Shown in pieces: positions 51,111 to 63,781 of a stretch of 64,000 nucleotides of DNA. This DNA is from Opisthocomus hoazin (taxonomy: Eukaryota; Chordata; Aves; Opisthocomiformes; Opisthocomidae). The stretch spans positions 8,831,323 to 8,895,322 of the forward strand of contig NC_134420.1 of assembly GCF_030867145.1 (NCBI RefSeq), given 5' to 3'. Position 1 is the first letter of the stretch. Each line of letters starts with the position of its first letter. The notes beneath the pieces are model-generated. The model saw nothing but the letters and a program-made list of their open reading frames with translations. It had not been told where the DNA came from and did not search any database. The translations under genes were made by a program, and so were the position numbers.

Positions 51111-52982
51111 CTGAATAGAGGTAAAAGAAGACAAAACTTGACCTTTTGTGATCCCAGCATTAATAGGTCTGTTCATAATTCAATCTGTGTGTGTGTAGAA
51201 GCATCCATGTGGAAACATGCAGGCCTGAGAGACATAAAGCCTTTCCCTTTAAACATTATCTGACCCTATGAGTCTTATTCACAAAAGAAGGCTTACGTAC
51301 GCATAAGTTGAAAAAAATGCATGCTTTCATTGTGCTACAGAGAGCCTACACATTTTACTCCTCATTCGCCAGGAAAACTCATCATGGAAGTGACACTTGT
51401 ACAGGACTTGGGTGAGGGAATGGTAAATGAACACAACGTAACAAAAAAAGCACACGCAAAGAGTAAGCTACTTTTCTTACTAAAAATACAGGAGGGGTGT
51501 CTGCTCGGCTGGCATACAGCAGGGTAACGGTACTGATGTGAGAGGAGCTGAGGACCCCCGCACATTGCAGCCTTGCAAAATTCTACCTTATGAGAGAACT
51601 GTGGTTTTCTTGCTATACTAAAACTACTTTCTCCTGCCATAATCTCTCTCCAGAGAGGTGAGCAATGACTGTGTCATTTGTACCTCGACTGGTAAATATT
51701 TATAATATGATATTTATAATGTCTTAAAGTCTGATGAACTGCTTATGATTATACAGTACATAGGCTTCAAGACAGCTCTGTAAGGTATTTTATAAGTTAA
51801 AGTCTATCAGTGCTACTGCAAATCCACAGCAAATAATAGTATCAATTATTTTTATTATCATCATACATAAAGTCCATTTATTATCAGTATCTCCTCAAGC
51901 CTATCCTGTTTAGGTTGGCACTGCAAAGTCAGCTGTCAGTTTAAATGCTATATTACTCAGAGTCCACTCATGTTATCAGAGAGTGCTCTAAGCCACTTTG
52001 CACTGAACCTGTCAATTGAAATCCGAACAAGGGGCAGGAGATACACAATTGTAAGAGTAGCAATAAGAGTTCGCATTTAGTGAAACAAATCCTCAGCTGG
52101 TATAGATCAGCCAAGCTTCAACAACTCCGGTATTGATTTATACTATGATTTGAGCTCAGCATCTGTAATTATTTTCTAAACCAGGCAAAACAAATGGCAT
52201 CAGGGCTCATGAGGAAGGCTTTTCTTAATAAGTAATGAGCGAAGTAATTCTGCAAAATAATGACTTCCCCATCAAAGTTTCCAGCATTTTCACTCCCAAT
52301 AGAGAGGGAATACTGTCCAGATTTTGAAAATCACATTCTGTACCTATCTGCATCTCCATATGCACAAATGCTTCCCATATATGGCTTTGACAGCACTCAT
52401 CTTCTAGAATCTCAGAGAAGGACCATTAAGGAAAGAAGAAATGGAAATTTCATGGACCTTTATTACTTTAATTGTAAAACAGAAACAAGACCCTTCAATA
52501 GGTAATTAGAAAACAGAAAAAAAAACATCTGAAAGTAAGGCTGTGATGGTGCCACAATTAGTGATTTACTATGAGTGCAAATGTTTTGATTCAGCACATT
52601 TTAAATAATACAAAAAATACCATGTATCCCAGTGATAGCAATCGTGTTAAACAATTGGTCATTGTTTGTTAGCTTGAACATCTAGTTAAGTTCTTAGTGA
52701 ATAAAAATCTCATCTTGGATTGATTAACTATAGCTACATTTCATTATTTTTCATAAAACACTTGAGAATTAATATGCCCACTAATGTGATACATCTTTTA
52801 TTTGAATTACACTTACAAGAAATTGTTTAGTTAGAAGAATTATGAAAACAAGGAATATTTAAAGATAAAGCTGGATCATTTAATATGGAAGTATTATTGA
52901 ATCAGTATTCATGCTAATGTCAAGTGATATTAAAATTAATATCCACATCAAAGGACATATGAAATATTAACAACCAATTGAG

Positions 52983-53150
52983 TTATTCAAAAGACAAAAT
53001 AAATGGGCCTACATGCTCTGAGCAATGGGTGTTATACCTCCACCGAACACAATCGGAGAGTGGTGGCTGCATTCCGCCCAGCAGCGATCTTACACGCTGT
53101 GCCGCTTGGAGTAGCTTCTTACTTCCTCTAGGAGCTTCACCATTGGTCAT
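52983..53150 (-). CDS. 55-codon ORF in an isolated CpG-rich patch
   Basis: On the minus strand an ATG at 53150 opens a frame of 55 codons ending at TAA (52983-52985), with an in-frame TAA just upstream. It reads MTNGEAPRGSKKLLQAAQRV, then RSLLGGMQPPLSDCVRWRYN and a tail ending ILSFE. The middle (KKLLQAAQRVRSLL) would be an amphipathic basic helix. The patch is CpG-rich, unlike its flanks. A GTATAA donor (exon edge 53038) would make it a first coding exon; otherwise a microprotein or a retroposed fragment. I recognise no family. Confidence 0.3.
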   Translation of the reverse strand: MTNGEAPRGSKKLLQAAQRVRSLLGGMQPPLSDCVRWRYNTHCSEHVGPFILSFE

Positions 53151-53469
53151 ATGTTAAAGCTGCCCAAAGACGTACTGGTGAGCTCTGTCATTCAAATTCA
53201 GACCCATTCAAATGGAAGGGTGACCCTTCCTGGACTAGGTGCTTGGGGATTGGGTGCTGCAGTACCTGGCACCACTTCCGTACTTTTCAGTGTGCCAGAA
53301 GTCTCCAGGAGGACAGTCAAAATACCCTGCTCAAGATTAGTGAAAAACCTGAACGGCCATTCCATATGATTCGCAAACTTTAAAATAAATGATGTGGATT
53401 TGTGTATGCAGGGTGTTAATTTGCAAGCTCTAAATAGAAAATTGAATGTCTGTAAATTAACTGAGTAAC

Positions 53470-53611
53470 CTGTACTGGAAGATCTTTAGCATCTGGAACT
53501 AAAAAGATGTTTAATATTTTGCCCACTTCATACATATTTCTCTCTATTTCTCTGTACAGCTTCTGTTGTTCCTTCTTATTTTCATAGTGTTTGTTGTCTC
53601 TCTCCATATTT
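53470..53611 (-). CDS. Candidate internal exon, phase 2 to 0, charged helix
   Basis: A 142-nt minus-strand exon; acceptor cacgtattaccag, donor GTTACT. Only one frame is open. It starts NMERDNKHYENKKEQQKLYR, a strongly charged helix likely to be coiled, then EIERNMYEVGKILNIFLVPD and AKDLPVQ. The change from coil to an NIFLVPDAKDLPVQ strand-like end is protein-like. Unrecognised; probably the same minus-strand gene as 55988-56072. Confidence 0.6.
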
Positions 53612-55987
53612 CTGGTAATACGTGATGGGTCATTAAAAGCTTTTTATTTGGTACATGCCTTTCAGTAGGCAGAGATAACATTACTAAGCACATGGAACTG
53701 GAAAAGTTACTCATCCCAACCTCAGGCAGAGAGTTTAGGACTTCTGCCCAAGTAAGGAGCTCAAGATTGAGGTCTACATGTACACATCATTCTGTGACTC
53801 TGACTTATTCAAGAAAAAAATGAGTCAGAAATCAGTAGATAACAAGCAAAATAATATTACTGAAAGCAAGTTAATGTCAAACAACAAGAAGTTATGTGTA
53901 GGAAAATGAAATATCATTGATATAATTCTAAAAATATTTTTAATTATTCCAGTAAACAAAATGTTAAGATACATTTACTAGTGGCATTACAATAAGATGC
54001 ATGTATTAATATTATTCTATCTGAAGGAATAAGGGGATTTTGCTATCCAGAAACCACAAGGAAATTGTTCTTCACTTTTACCTGCCACAACTTTTGTATT
54101 AATATTTCATTTACAGAATATGCTGTCAACTTCACAGCATGAGCTATTGTAAGAAAAATGCTTGATTTAACAGTTTTTCATTATAATATTTCCTGCGTAA
54201 TCTTCTGATTAGCTTACTAAATCTTCACATTTTAAACTATGGTTTTTCCCTGAAAGAAGAGAACAGAGTTTAGCATTTTTCTTTAAAGCAGCATCATAGT
54301 TCTAACAAAAGCAAAGGAGTTACTTAAAATCTTAACTGAACACTAAATATTTTGCTAGGGAACAAAATCTCTTTTGAATATTGTTTTATTAGCAAAAGGA
54401 ATTGCATACTAAAAAATGTAGGAAACAAAATTTGAAGAAAACATCCCTAGTTTCTTTAGAAGTTGTAGAATTGATAACAAGTATGACATATACCAAAACT
54501 TTTACTGAGTATGAGAGATCAATTGTTCATACTCATTGCAGTCAGGGAGGTTTTCTTTAGAAGGATTAACCCATCCTCTACATGGGATCAAATATAGTGT
54601 TGTAGTCACACATGACATCAAACATATTTACAGCTACTACATAGAATTTATTAGAATATATTGATTTTTTTCCTCATTTCAAGCTTCCCACCCATCCTTT
54701 GAGTGGGAACGCCCAAGCACTGGGATTTTTTCCTTTGTTCCGAACGCATCAGCAGAAAGTAGGCTGGGAGTGATAGGAAGAGAGAGGACGTAGTCTCATC
54801 ACGCAAGTAAAGGTACTGAAGCTGGCCGTGAGGGAGGAATCTTCTGTGCAAATAAAAGAGTTGATGGAATTTCCTTCCATCCTCGTACACCGAGGGAAGA
54901 GGAAGGAAATTGCACTTGCCAAAATTCTGTTTGGGGCAGAATAGATAGCTATGTACAGCTTCTTACACAGAACTGTGAACTAGCAACATTTACTCTTTTT
55001 TAATCAATGTTTGATGTCAACAAAAAAAGAATATTTGATTGTAACCATAGATCCTAATGACACTACTCATTTTTTTCTTTGGCCATTGAGTTAATTGGAG
55101 CTAGAAGTTAATCTCCAATGCATTTTTACACTGTAGAATACATTTAAATAGAAAGGCTTAGAAGAGAGAATTAAGTTAAAGAGGTCATGTCAGATCCACT
55201 CAACATGGAATTAGGAAGATAAAAAAGACAGAAAAATCTGGGGGAAAATGCAACAGTTGTCTTCACAGAGAAAAGAGAAAATCAGTCACCAACCTTGCAA
55301 ACATAAAGAATTTACAAATACTTTTCAAGTTTTAACAGATACAGTGTTATCAAAGTGACAAATCCCTTATACCCATAGACATTCCATAATATGAATAATT
55401 TTAAAAAAAAAATTCTTCATGAAAACCATCATTCATAGTAAAGTTCATTTACTTTAATAAGGACTGAGGGGTTTTGTGCCAGTAATATTGACACTGACTT
55501 TCCTAGGTATTTATTTGTTTCTGATAAGCATGGTTAAACTCACTAATAGAACTGAATCATAAGTCAGTGAGAGACTAAGTTTAAAATAGGGCCACATATG
55601 TACAGGCATTCTGGACACTTTTTTATGTGTTCCTAAATCCAGTGCACAGAAGACTACCAAGTTTTTAGCTCTTGCCTCGTACAGCTCCTGCTCTACCTGT
55701 CGTGAAAATTATCCTTTGCATCTGGGGATCTCAATACTCCACAGAAAAAAGATGTAAATCTAAGGATTCGGAAATCTGTATCCTATATGCATATGAAATT
55801 ATTTTTGGCAATTGTTTTACTGGGTCATTAAGAAGCATGGTGGTAGAAAACTGTCTCATTTTTATTTGGAGATCAAAATCAGCTTTAAAGTCAGTTACAA
55901 AAATAACTTTTCTGGCCTTCAAATATAGTCTTTGTGGTCTTTTTCTCTCTTAATTGTCAAGCAAATTACTTTATATAATTCACTTAC

Positions 55988-56072
55988 TTCTTCTTGCTTT
56001 AAATATGATTCCTCTGTTATTGAAAGAATATCTAATGATTTTTCCCTTCTGAAAACCAATACCAAAATCCAA
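55988..56072 (-). CDS. Candidate exon with ASH/HYDIN-like start of domain
   Basis: An 85-nt minus-strand exon between a very good acceptor (gttattttttatttttcag) and a consensus GTAAGT donor. In phase 0 it reads LDFGIGFQKGKIIRYSFNN, then RGIIFKARR. The LDFG, a short spacer, then a hydrophobic strand ending in N-x-R/T-G is the opening pattern of ASH/MSP-like domains in ciliary proteins. The alternative phase 2 frame is also open (FRREKSLDILSITEESYLKQ). I favour phase 0 because of the motif, but the frame is not proven. It would lie upstream of 53470-53611 in transcription order; the phases need an intervening exon. Confidence 0.5.
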
Positions 56073-59000
56073 CTGAAAAATAAAAAATAACATACTACAT
56101 ACACATGGATTAAAAATCCATATGAAGCATTTTGATATAAACATATACAGCATTTTCTTACACATTTTCATATAAGCATTTTTATGTACATTTGCTTTTT
56201 CATCAACTTGAAAAGGCGTATATTTTGAACATTGGGGTTGGCTTGGCTTGCAATGTGATTATTAAAAAACACCTTTCAGAACGAATAACCTGAAAACTTC
56301 ATACATCCCAAATACTTATTTCAGTGGTCAGTATTTTGAGGTTGGGAAGACAGCGTCTAATTTATATGCAGTAGAGACAAAGTTAAAAAAAAATGAGACT
56401 GTTCTACTTTTGCCAGTAGTCAATGCTTTTCTATGGGTTGTTTAAATCTCCCAGTCTCCAACTCATCGAAAGGGTCCTATTTAAACAATACTTGTAGCCT
56501 ACCTATGATAAGGATCGGCCTCACATCTGTATTTTCCTCTTCTGAACAGCAGGCATTCTATGATGTTTCTGCCTTCCTCTAGATACCTGTCAGAATGGAT
56601 CAGTATGAGAGAAATAGTTATTAACTTAAATGAAACCAGGATTTCATCTACTGTCCCAAAGTTTGAAACAATTCAAACCAGTCATCTAAGTCTGGTAAAT
56701 GAAATCTCTAGGAAGAAAAAAAAGGGTCTGTATATTCTCGCAGTCACAAGGCGATTTGATTGACACTAGTACACCCACTGGTCTTCAGCAATCACAGCTG
56801 AAAGCAAGACCAGAACTGGGAGCAGATGGGTAAGCTTTTAAGTAAATATAAAAGTTGAAGATGGTTGCTGTTAGCTTTCTCACTGAAATGTTTTCTTCCT
56901 GGCACAAGCACAGGGCGAACAAAGTTAGCTATATATGATGTGTCTTTCATTTGACATAAAATATTGTTAAAATTCTGACTCTAAATACATAAGAAAATGC
57001 CTGGACGCTTGCAAAGAATCTGAGAACTTTATTTTGACAAATTCCTATGGTAGTACCAAGAATTTCAGAATACATACACCTGCATTTTTATGCATAACTA
57101 AAATAAAATAAAACACCTCTAAAGAAAAATTAAACAAAAGTTTAAGTCAAAAGAGTTGTTTTAAGGCACAATTCTTTGCAAATTTGCATACTGCAGCTTC
57201 ACTTCCATTTAATGAAGATGAAAGATACAGAGTCCTATTTTTCCAGCACACATTTAATTTTATACTTGTGTCATACTTATCACTGTTGAACAGGACTGTA
57301 CTTACTGAAAAAATATTTGATCTGTAGGTTGCACTTCAGATAGAAATCAGATATGTTTCTCCAGTTAAATGGGTGTAACTTGTCCAGTAAAACAAATCTA
57401 CTTAGATAATCGCAACATAATGTCTTTCAAAGACCAGGATCTGTTCCTGATGATCCCTCTTGTTTCCTTGCACAACACCTGAAGCTGTAGGAGAGACAAA
57501 AGCTAAAAAGCTCTGCAGAGCTGCTGTTCAGAGATTTTCTGAAAGGCTTTGGTGGAGAAGGCGTCAGCCCAGGTTTGCATGTCACTCAATTAAATGAGTA
57601 AAAAGCCACCAACTTCAACTGACATCACTTTACTGCAGCTGAAGGTCTGTCCCAGGACATTCAGATACACAGGGGGAGGGACGACTCAATTGTAAGTATG
57701 GATACGTTGAGATCACAGGAAAACCCTAAGGATCTCTGGGTCTTCACAAAAGGCTACAGAAGCTACACAGAAGAATAGCTCTTCCTTTTCCTCCCCCGAC
57801 CCTCCGCAACCAGTTAAGAATGATGCTACTATGAGCTCCTGATCTACATTTACAAGGCACAGAGCAAGATACATAGAAGTTAAAGATAACAAGCCAGGCA
57901 TTAATTTCTGAATCAAATTTCTGCTCTATGCATGGATTTCTATAGAAAATACAGCTTTTTCCAAGTCCTCTTTGCTCTGCATATACATGCTTTTTCAAAA
58001 GTATGCTAATCCCTGGTGTTCATATGAAAATGAATAAGAGCAAAGACATTTAGTTTTTTTTTTCCCCTCACAACCTACTCACTAGGAATTTTTTTGAAAA
58101 TTCATTTTTTGGTAATTCTAAATAGGTTCTAGCAAAGCTTAGTGAAAATCACCATATCATTGCTGACATCATATCATAAATTCTGTTAATATTATATAAT
58201 TTGTTAATCAGATCTGCCTGGGCAGGGTTAATGAGAGGTAGAAACTGGTGGCCTGTCTGTGCTAGCACTCCCAAAGGGATCTAAATTATGTTAGGAAAAC
58301 TGCATTAAATAAAGAAAAAGGAAGTAAGTATGATAAACAAAAGTATTTTTGTTTGGAAAACAAATGAAAAATCAAGAAAGAAAAGGAAAGAAAGGAGATA
58401 CAAGAAATTCATACACAAAAGATGGAAAGAATACAAATTTGTAAAAACAAGGTATGACATGATTAACTGACAGAATTAGAATACCAAAATCAGCAAGTTT
58501 CAAGGCTTATGCTCCAGATTAGAAATCCACTATTTACATTTTCCCAGTTTTCTTTTTATAATCTTAGATATCTACACAAGCTTGAAATCTGCACTTCCTT
58601 AAGTCTTGTCAGAAACACAAGGAATACTCACAGGGATATGAGGGATATGATACCTCATTTCCTTCTAACTTGAATAGGTTTCTACAGAATTTATGTCGTG
58701 TTGCTGTAGAACGCTAGCATTTTGCATTTGATCTGCTAGTATTTTACATTCTGTGTGCCATGGCTAACACAACTTCACAGGGGCCAGGACCTGGAGAATC
58801 AGCAGTAATGTGGCATTAACTCCATTAATTCTTCATTATATTTCTATATGTGTTAGTAAAATGCATTGGAAACACACCTTCAGCAACATTCTAATGAGCG
58901 CTTAACTTCCCTTGAGATTTTGTAACTAGCAAACTGCAGGGCTCGGTAGAACTCTGCATCCTCTTTTGCTACATAAAAATTGTTCCTGCATCATAGCTGT

Positions 59001-60906
59001 TGCACAAATGCAGCATCTTTTTAAGTAATAGATCTCAGAATCTAAATTTACAAAAAAGAAACCAAATACTTATTTACTTATTAAAGAAACCCCATAGCAA
59101 TAACAGAAGACATAAGAAGGCTCACTTTCTTTAAAATAAAATGTTTTGCATATATGTATACGAAGTATTAACATAAGCAGTGTATCAAAAAATAAAACAT
59201 GATGGATTATACGCTACAACAATGTGCAAAATTTGCAAGATAATTAACAGTTATTCAAATATTTGTTTAGGTGATCATACATAAAAAGGTATCAGAATAA
59301 CGTGTATGGCATATTACTTTAACAACTGGTGTCAAAAGGAAATAGGAATTTCTCAATAAAAAAGTCATGCCTATTAACTTTTAAAATTTAGTATTTGTAA
59401 TCAAATAGCAAACAGCTACTGTAAATACTTCTAAAATTGCGCTTTATATGCATATTGATATAAATAATATCGTTTAGCCAAAATCCTATGACACTCAACC
59501 TTCATATATATGTTGACAAGATTCTCCAATGGTTTGTTACCATACAAAAGAGTGGGACAAATTACTTATTTATATATACAAAACATGCTTATAAAGGCCA
59601 GCTGCAGGTATTTTTTGGAAAGTGCATTTTAATAAGGTCCTATTCAGTGGGGGAACAAATGGGGAAAAAGTAGTTTGCACTACAGAGTTTAGTGCAAGAG
59701 CTTTCTCTTTTTCTAACAACGAAATCAATCATTTGTCCAGACTGTGGGGAGTCAGAGTTAGTTACTGAAAAGAGCTCCATATATAAACAAGTCAATAACT
59801 CATTGTGTGTTATTGTTGGACTGAAGAAGTCCGCTTTCAAAAAGCTGCCCCTGCTTCTCTGAGAATGAATGTCACTGTATTCAGAGAGTGAGAGAGGGCT
59901 CTTTTGTTTCTAGCTATTGCTGACTGCCATTTATGTATGGGAAAAGAGATGTGGCTGCTAGTTGTCTCAGCAAAACCATACCATCACCACTGCACAGTTC
60001 TATGTTATGGTTGCCCTGGACCTTACTTTTGTAAATGTACTTCTATAAGAGAATTCACACATTTCATTGAGTTTCTGAATTCGCTAGTAATATTTGTAAA
60101 TACGGTTTTCATTTTATAAAGATAAAATGGATGAAGATTAGAGGAAATAAACATTTCTGAGTACTTGATTTTATCTATGGCAGTATAAGGAATAACACTC
60201 TAAATATATTAGCCTTAGGGTTTTCAGAATAAATATCAATATGTTTAGAAACTCAACAGCACATTAGCAAACCTTAGTATATCTTTGTACTATTTCATAT
60301 TTCTTCCTTAAAAGAGGGTAAAACCCACAGCTGCTGAATCATCTCAATTCAGACCTGGGGAAAAAAAAGAAATTAAAATGTTATTTTTGTTCACCTAGCT
60401 AAGATTGCTTCCTTACACTCCAACCCAAATAATTAAAGAACGTTCCCACCTTTGAGATTTAGTAATAAAAATTGTCGGTTCTGCAAACAATATTGTCATT
60501 CCACAAGGGAACTCAGTGGAGTTACACTCCTATCTGTTAAGCTATTCACTTGCAGAAGTACTTTCAAGAGAATGTATAGCTGTAGTCTAGATTTAACTGT
60601 TAAAAACTACTGACTTCACTAATTTTAAAATATTTCTCTTCTGACTTAAAAACATTACTTGACTATTCTTTACATTGATATAGAAACTGAAACTTCTTTT
60701 TTGTTGAGCCTAATACAACTGGAGAAAAATGTGATGATCATTACACCATCCTGCAGAATTAGCACAGGTTCACAGAGGAAATAAGCTTCATCCATGTTTC
60801 AAAACATTCACAACATTTCCTTAAACTACAGAACATTTCTTAAGTAATAAAAAATTACAGAAGAAACAGGATCCTTTTCCCACCAAAAACATCATGATGA
60901 ACATAC
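56073..60906. other. Intron-like DNA, no strong gene signal
   Basis: AT-rich without CR1. A minus-strand block near 59.70-59.75 kb follows a good acceptor (aactctgactccccacag) and reads SGQMIDFVVRKRESSCTKL, but it lacks a good donor. Confidence 0.45.
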
Positions 60907-60992
60907 AGTATTTTTTTGGAGGCAGATCAATAGGAAACGCCCAAGAGGAAAAGCCCACCAACATAGTTTCAGAGAGTAAAATAATGACTGCA
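60907..60992 (-). CDS. Candidate exon, phase 2 to 1, hydrophobic
   Basis: An 86-nt minus-strand block with acceptor gggattttacag and donor GTATGT. It reads AVIILLSETMLVGFSSWAFP then IDLPPKKY. Alternating hydrophobic stretches and a closing PIDLPPKKY are compatible with a beta-sandwich domain. Pyrimidine tract is short, so moderate support. Confidence 0.35.
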
Positions 60993-62591
60993 CTGTAAAA
61001 TCCCACCTATTCAACAGATTTGCAGTGTGCAGCTGACCTACTCTGTGCAATCAAACATGGCTTTGATGAGCACCATTGCACTTTTTCTGGATTTTCAGAA
61101 TTCACTGCTCTCTAGCAATGACTCTCACGTCTTTGAGCCTTTGTGTGGCTACAGGACAGATTCAGGTGGAGTACTCTGTATTGTATATTGAAACTTGTAA
61201 TTTTGAGTTGCTTTTTATTATCAAATGCAGATACATTTATAATAGTTCCCTTTCTCTATTAAAGAGTATGAGATTCTGTGTACTGGGGAAAGCAGGTGAC
61301 CACTTAGGCGAAAAGAATCATTGAAGTACTCAGATAAGATAAAGGAAATGAATCTTCTAAAGCTGAGGATGCATTTAAAAGCTTTGTTAAAACCCAGATT
61401 TGCATACAGTTTATCTGAGTAAAAACATAGAGACTAGACTCTTGACTTCTGCAAAGGAAGGCAGGCCACATCACATCAACTTGGGACTGTGACAAATAAC
61501 AAGAGACTGAATTTGGGTTCTGAAGTGAGAGCACACCTTCAGAAGTGTTCAGGAGATGCAATGAATAAAGAACCTTTGGGGTGATCTAGCTATAAATTTT
61601 TCCTGATATTATTTACTTGGTGGATACTGAGATTCTGTTGGAGAACGTGGACACTCTGCAGCCCAAGTCACTTAAACAGAAGAAATATTGACCTAATGCT
61701 GAATACAGACCAAAAAGTGAATACGACAGAGTAAGTCCACCATAGCTGAGCACATAAATGGGTGTATTAGGTTATGTATGAATGACAAACATTTAACCTC
61801 AAACAAATCACACCTCAAAAATAATTCCTATACAAAAAACCCAAATGTATATATGTCACAGTCACCGAAGTGGATATAGACAAAAATATAACTCAGTCTT
61901 TCTGTCCTAGATTTTTAAATGAGCCAGTTAAACAAAATAACTGGAGGGAAAATGGTAGAAGTTGCGTGAATTAAAAAGTAATTAGTAAGGGGATACTGGT
62001 AGGTGAAACATAATCAATTTATTCTTCTAGTCATGTAAAGTCTTTTTGAGTTGGTAAGTTTGTCAAAAAACAATTAATGAATAACAACTTATAAGATATT
62101 TCACAAGGAAACAAATATCTTGTACAGTTAAGCGAAATAACAAGTTTTTCTAAGGTGGCCAAGGAATACTGGAAAAATATGTAAACTCCTAATACAGGTA
62201 GGGATAGATTTTTAGGAAAATCTTAGGCCTGAACTTCTAAAACTGCATTTACTTTGAATGGAAAAGATACTCATGGTCATCGAAGACATATCAGGTAAGA
62301 AACCTGCCTGATGTGAATACTATCATTTATCAAAATGAAAGAAAAACAATAAAATATTTCAGTTCTACAAGTATTCTAAGTGCTGCTTCTTAATGACATC
62401 ATTTCTCATCACAGTGAAAAACAATCTGAGGCTATTTATTTACATATGACAAAATGCAAAAAGGATAAAGAAAAGGATAAACATAAGATACTCTACAGAA
62501 AGAATCTGACTATTCAAGAGAATAGCAATTAGTAATGAATTGGTATCCCTTCTTTCTCTTGTTTCACAATGAAAAGGGACAGTAACAAATA

Positions 62592-62665
62592 TTGACAGTT
62601 GGACTTGACAATCTTAGAGGTCTTTTCCAGCCTTCATGATTCTATGATCCTATGGTTTTATGATT
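62592..62665 (+). mobile_element. CR1 3' tail remnant, plus orientation
   Basis: Matches the last part of the CR1 3' UTR (gttggacttgacaatctt, aggtcttttccagcc) followed by three degenerate copies of the terminal ttctatgat repeat. Confidence 0.75.
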
Positions 62666-62891
62666 ATTTGTCATGGCTGTTTTGCTTGCCTTATTAAAAT
62701 GAACTAACCGATTAGGACAAGATCCCTTTATAACAGATTTGTATCACAGAGAATTATCTGTAAAATTGAAAACATAGCCAGGTAGTGAACGAATAACTAA
62801 ATGGTGGGTACAAAACCAAACTAGGTACTCAATCTCACCACCTGGCCCTGTCTTTTTTAACTTAAATCATTAGAAAATCAATGTAGTTGAC

Positions 62892-63034
62892 TTTTAGCCT
62901 TCCCTGCTCCTCTGTTTCCTGGATTTTGTATGTTCCAGGAGGAAGGCACAAAATGCCAAAGTCATATCTGTTCCCCGTGAAACCACAACTCTCCAGCGGG
63001 TACTTGAAGCCAGAGCATGGCCTCTTTTTATTGC
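62892..63034 (-). CDS. Candidate exon, phase 1 start, strongly protein-like
   Basis: On the minus strand the acceptor ttattacaatactcag is followed by a frame with rich, balanced composition: NKKRPCSGFKYPLESCGF, TGNRYDFGILCLPPGTYKI, then QETEEQGRLK. The frame continues to a TAA at 62863-62865. Either a weak GTCAAC donor is used (exon 143 nt, ends in phase 0) or this is a terminal exon. YDFG and the PPGTYKI turn suit a beta-sandwich domain. No specific family recognised. Confidence 0.5.
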
Positions 63035-63402
63035 CTGAGTATTGTAATAACCTAAGATATAGTACAGACTTTGGTGCAGGGATGATTTAAGATTGCACAG
63101 GTTAATTATCAAGATTTGATATGAACCATCTAACCTTACTGAAATATAATTACCCTTCTCTGAAAAAGAAATGTTTACCCCAATATAGAAATCAGTATTT
63201 CTTATTTAAAGACTAATCATACACCAGAAGCAGTTCATGACTGTCTTAGACAGAACTGAGACAGACTTAAATGAAGCAAGAAGTCACTGCGTCATATATG
63301 AGATAATTTCACAACCAAACACTTTTAGCTTGCACTGCTTGAGAATGTCTTTTAGAAATATTTTCACCTGAAAAATTAAAACCCAGATAGGGTTTCAGGA
63401 AT

Positions 63403-63461
63403 TCATGTTGGTGGTGCACTAAAATCATCATCATCATCATCATAATCATCTGGTTTAATTT
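63403..63461 (-). CDS. Possible exon with an Asp run, ending at a stop
   Basis: Minus-strand acceptor tcttctggaaaatacag, then in phase 1 IKPDDYDDDDDDFSAPPT and TGA. The Asp run is encoded by the GAT strand of a trinucleotide repeat (63424-63450). A second frame of the same block is open to a GTGAAA donor but encodes a Met run. Either a real acidic C-terminus or a chance frame through a microsatellite. Confidence 0.2.
63424..63450 (+). repeat. Trinucleotide microsatellite (ATC)n
   Basis: Seven near-contiguous ATC units broken by one AATC step. Confidence 0.9.
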
Positions 63462-63781
63462 CTGTATTTTCCAGAAGAAATCTACTGCTTTGAAGTAGAA
63501 CATTTTTATTTTTAAAAAATCAAACAAATTTTTTTTAACCTGAAAAAACTTGTTAATTTGACACCTTTTATTTTTTATAACCACAAAATCATTTATTCAG
63601 AGTACTCTGCTTATAGCTAACGCAAATTAATAACAGAAAACTAAACCTTACATCTCAATACGTAGTGTCATCACCTGCAGACATCAGGAAGAAATTCTTC
63701 CTTCAGTATACAGAACTGCACAGCTGCCTAGGTGCTCCATAGGGAGCGTCCGCTGATGGGTAATTACTTATTACAATAGGG

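Noticed and set aside
52260..52505. 81-codon plus-strand ORF with mixed composition
   Set aside because: Reads somewhat protein-like but has no recognised motif, no clear acceptor before it and no donor; not enough to call.
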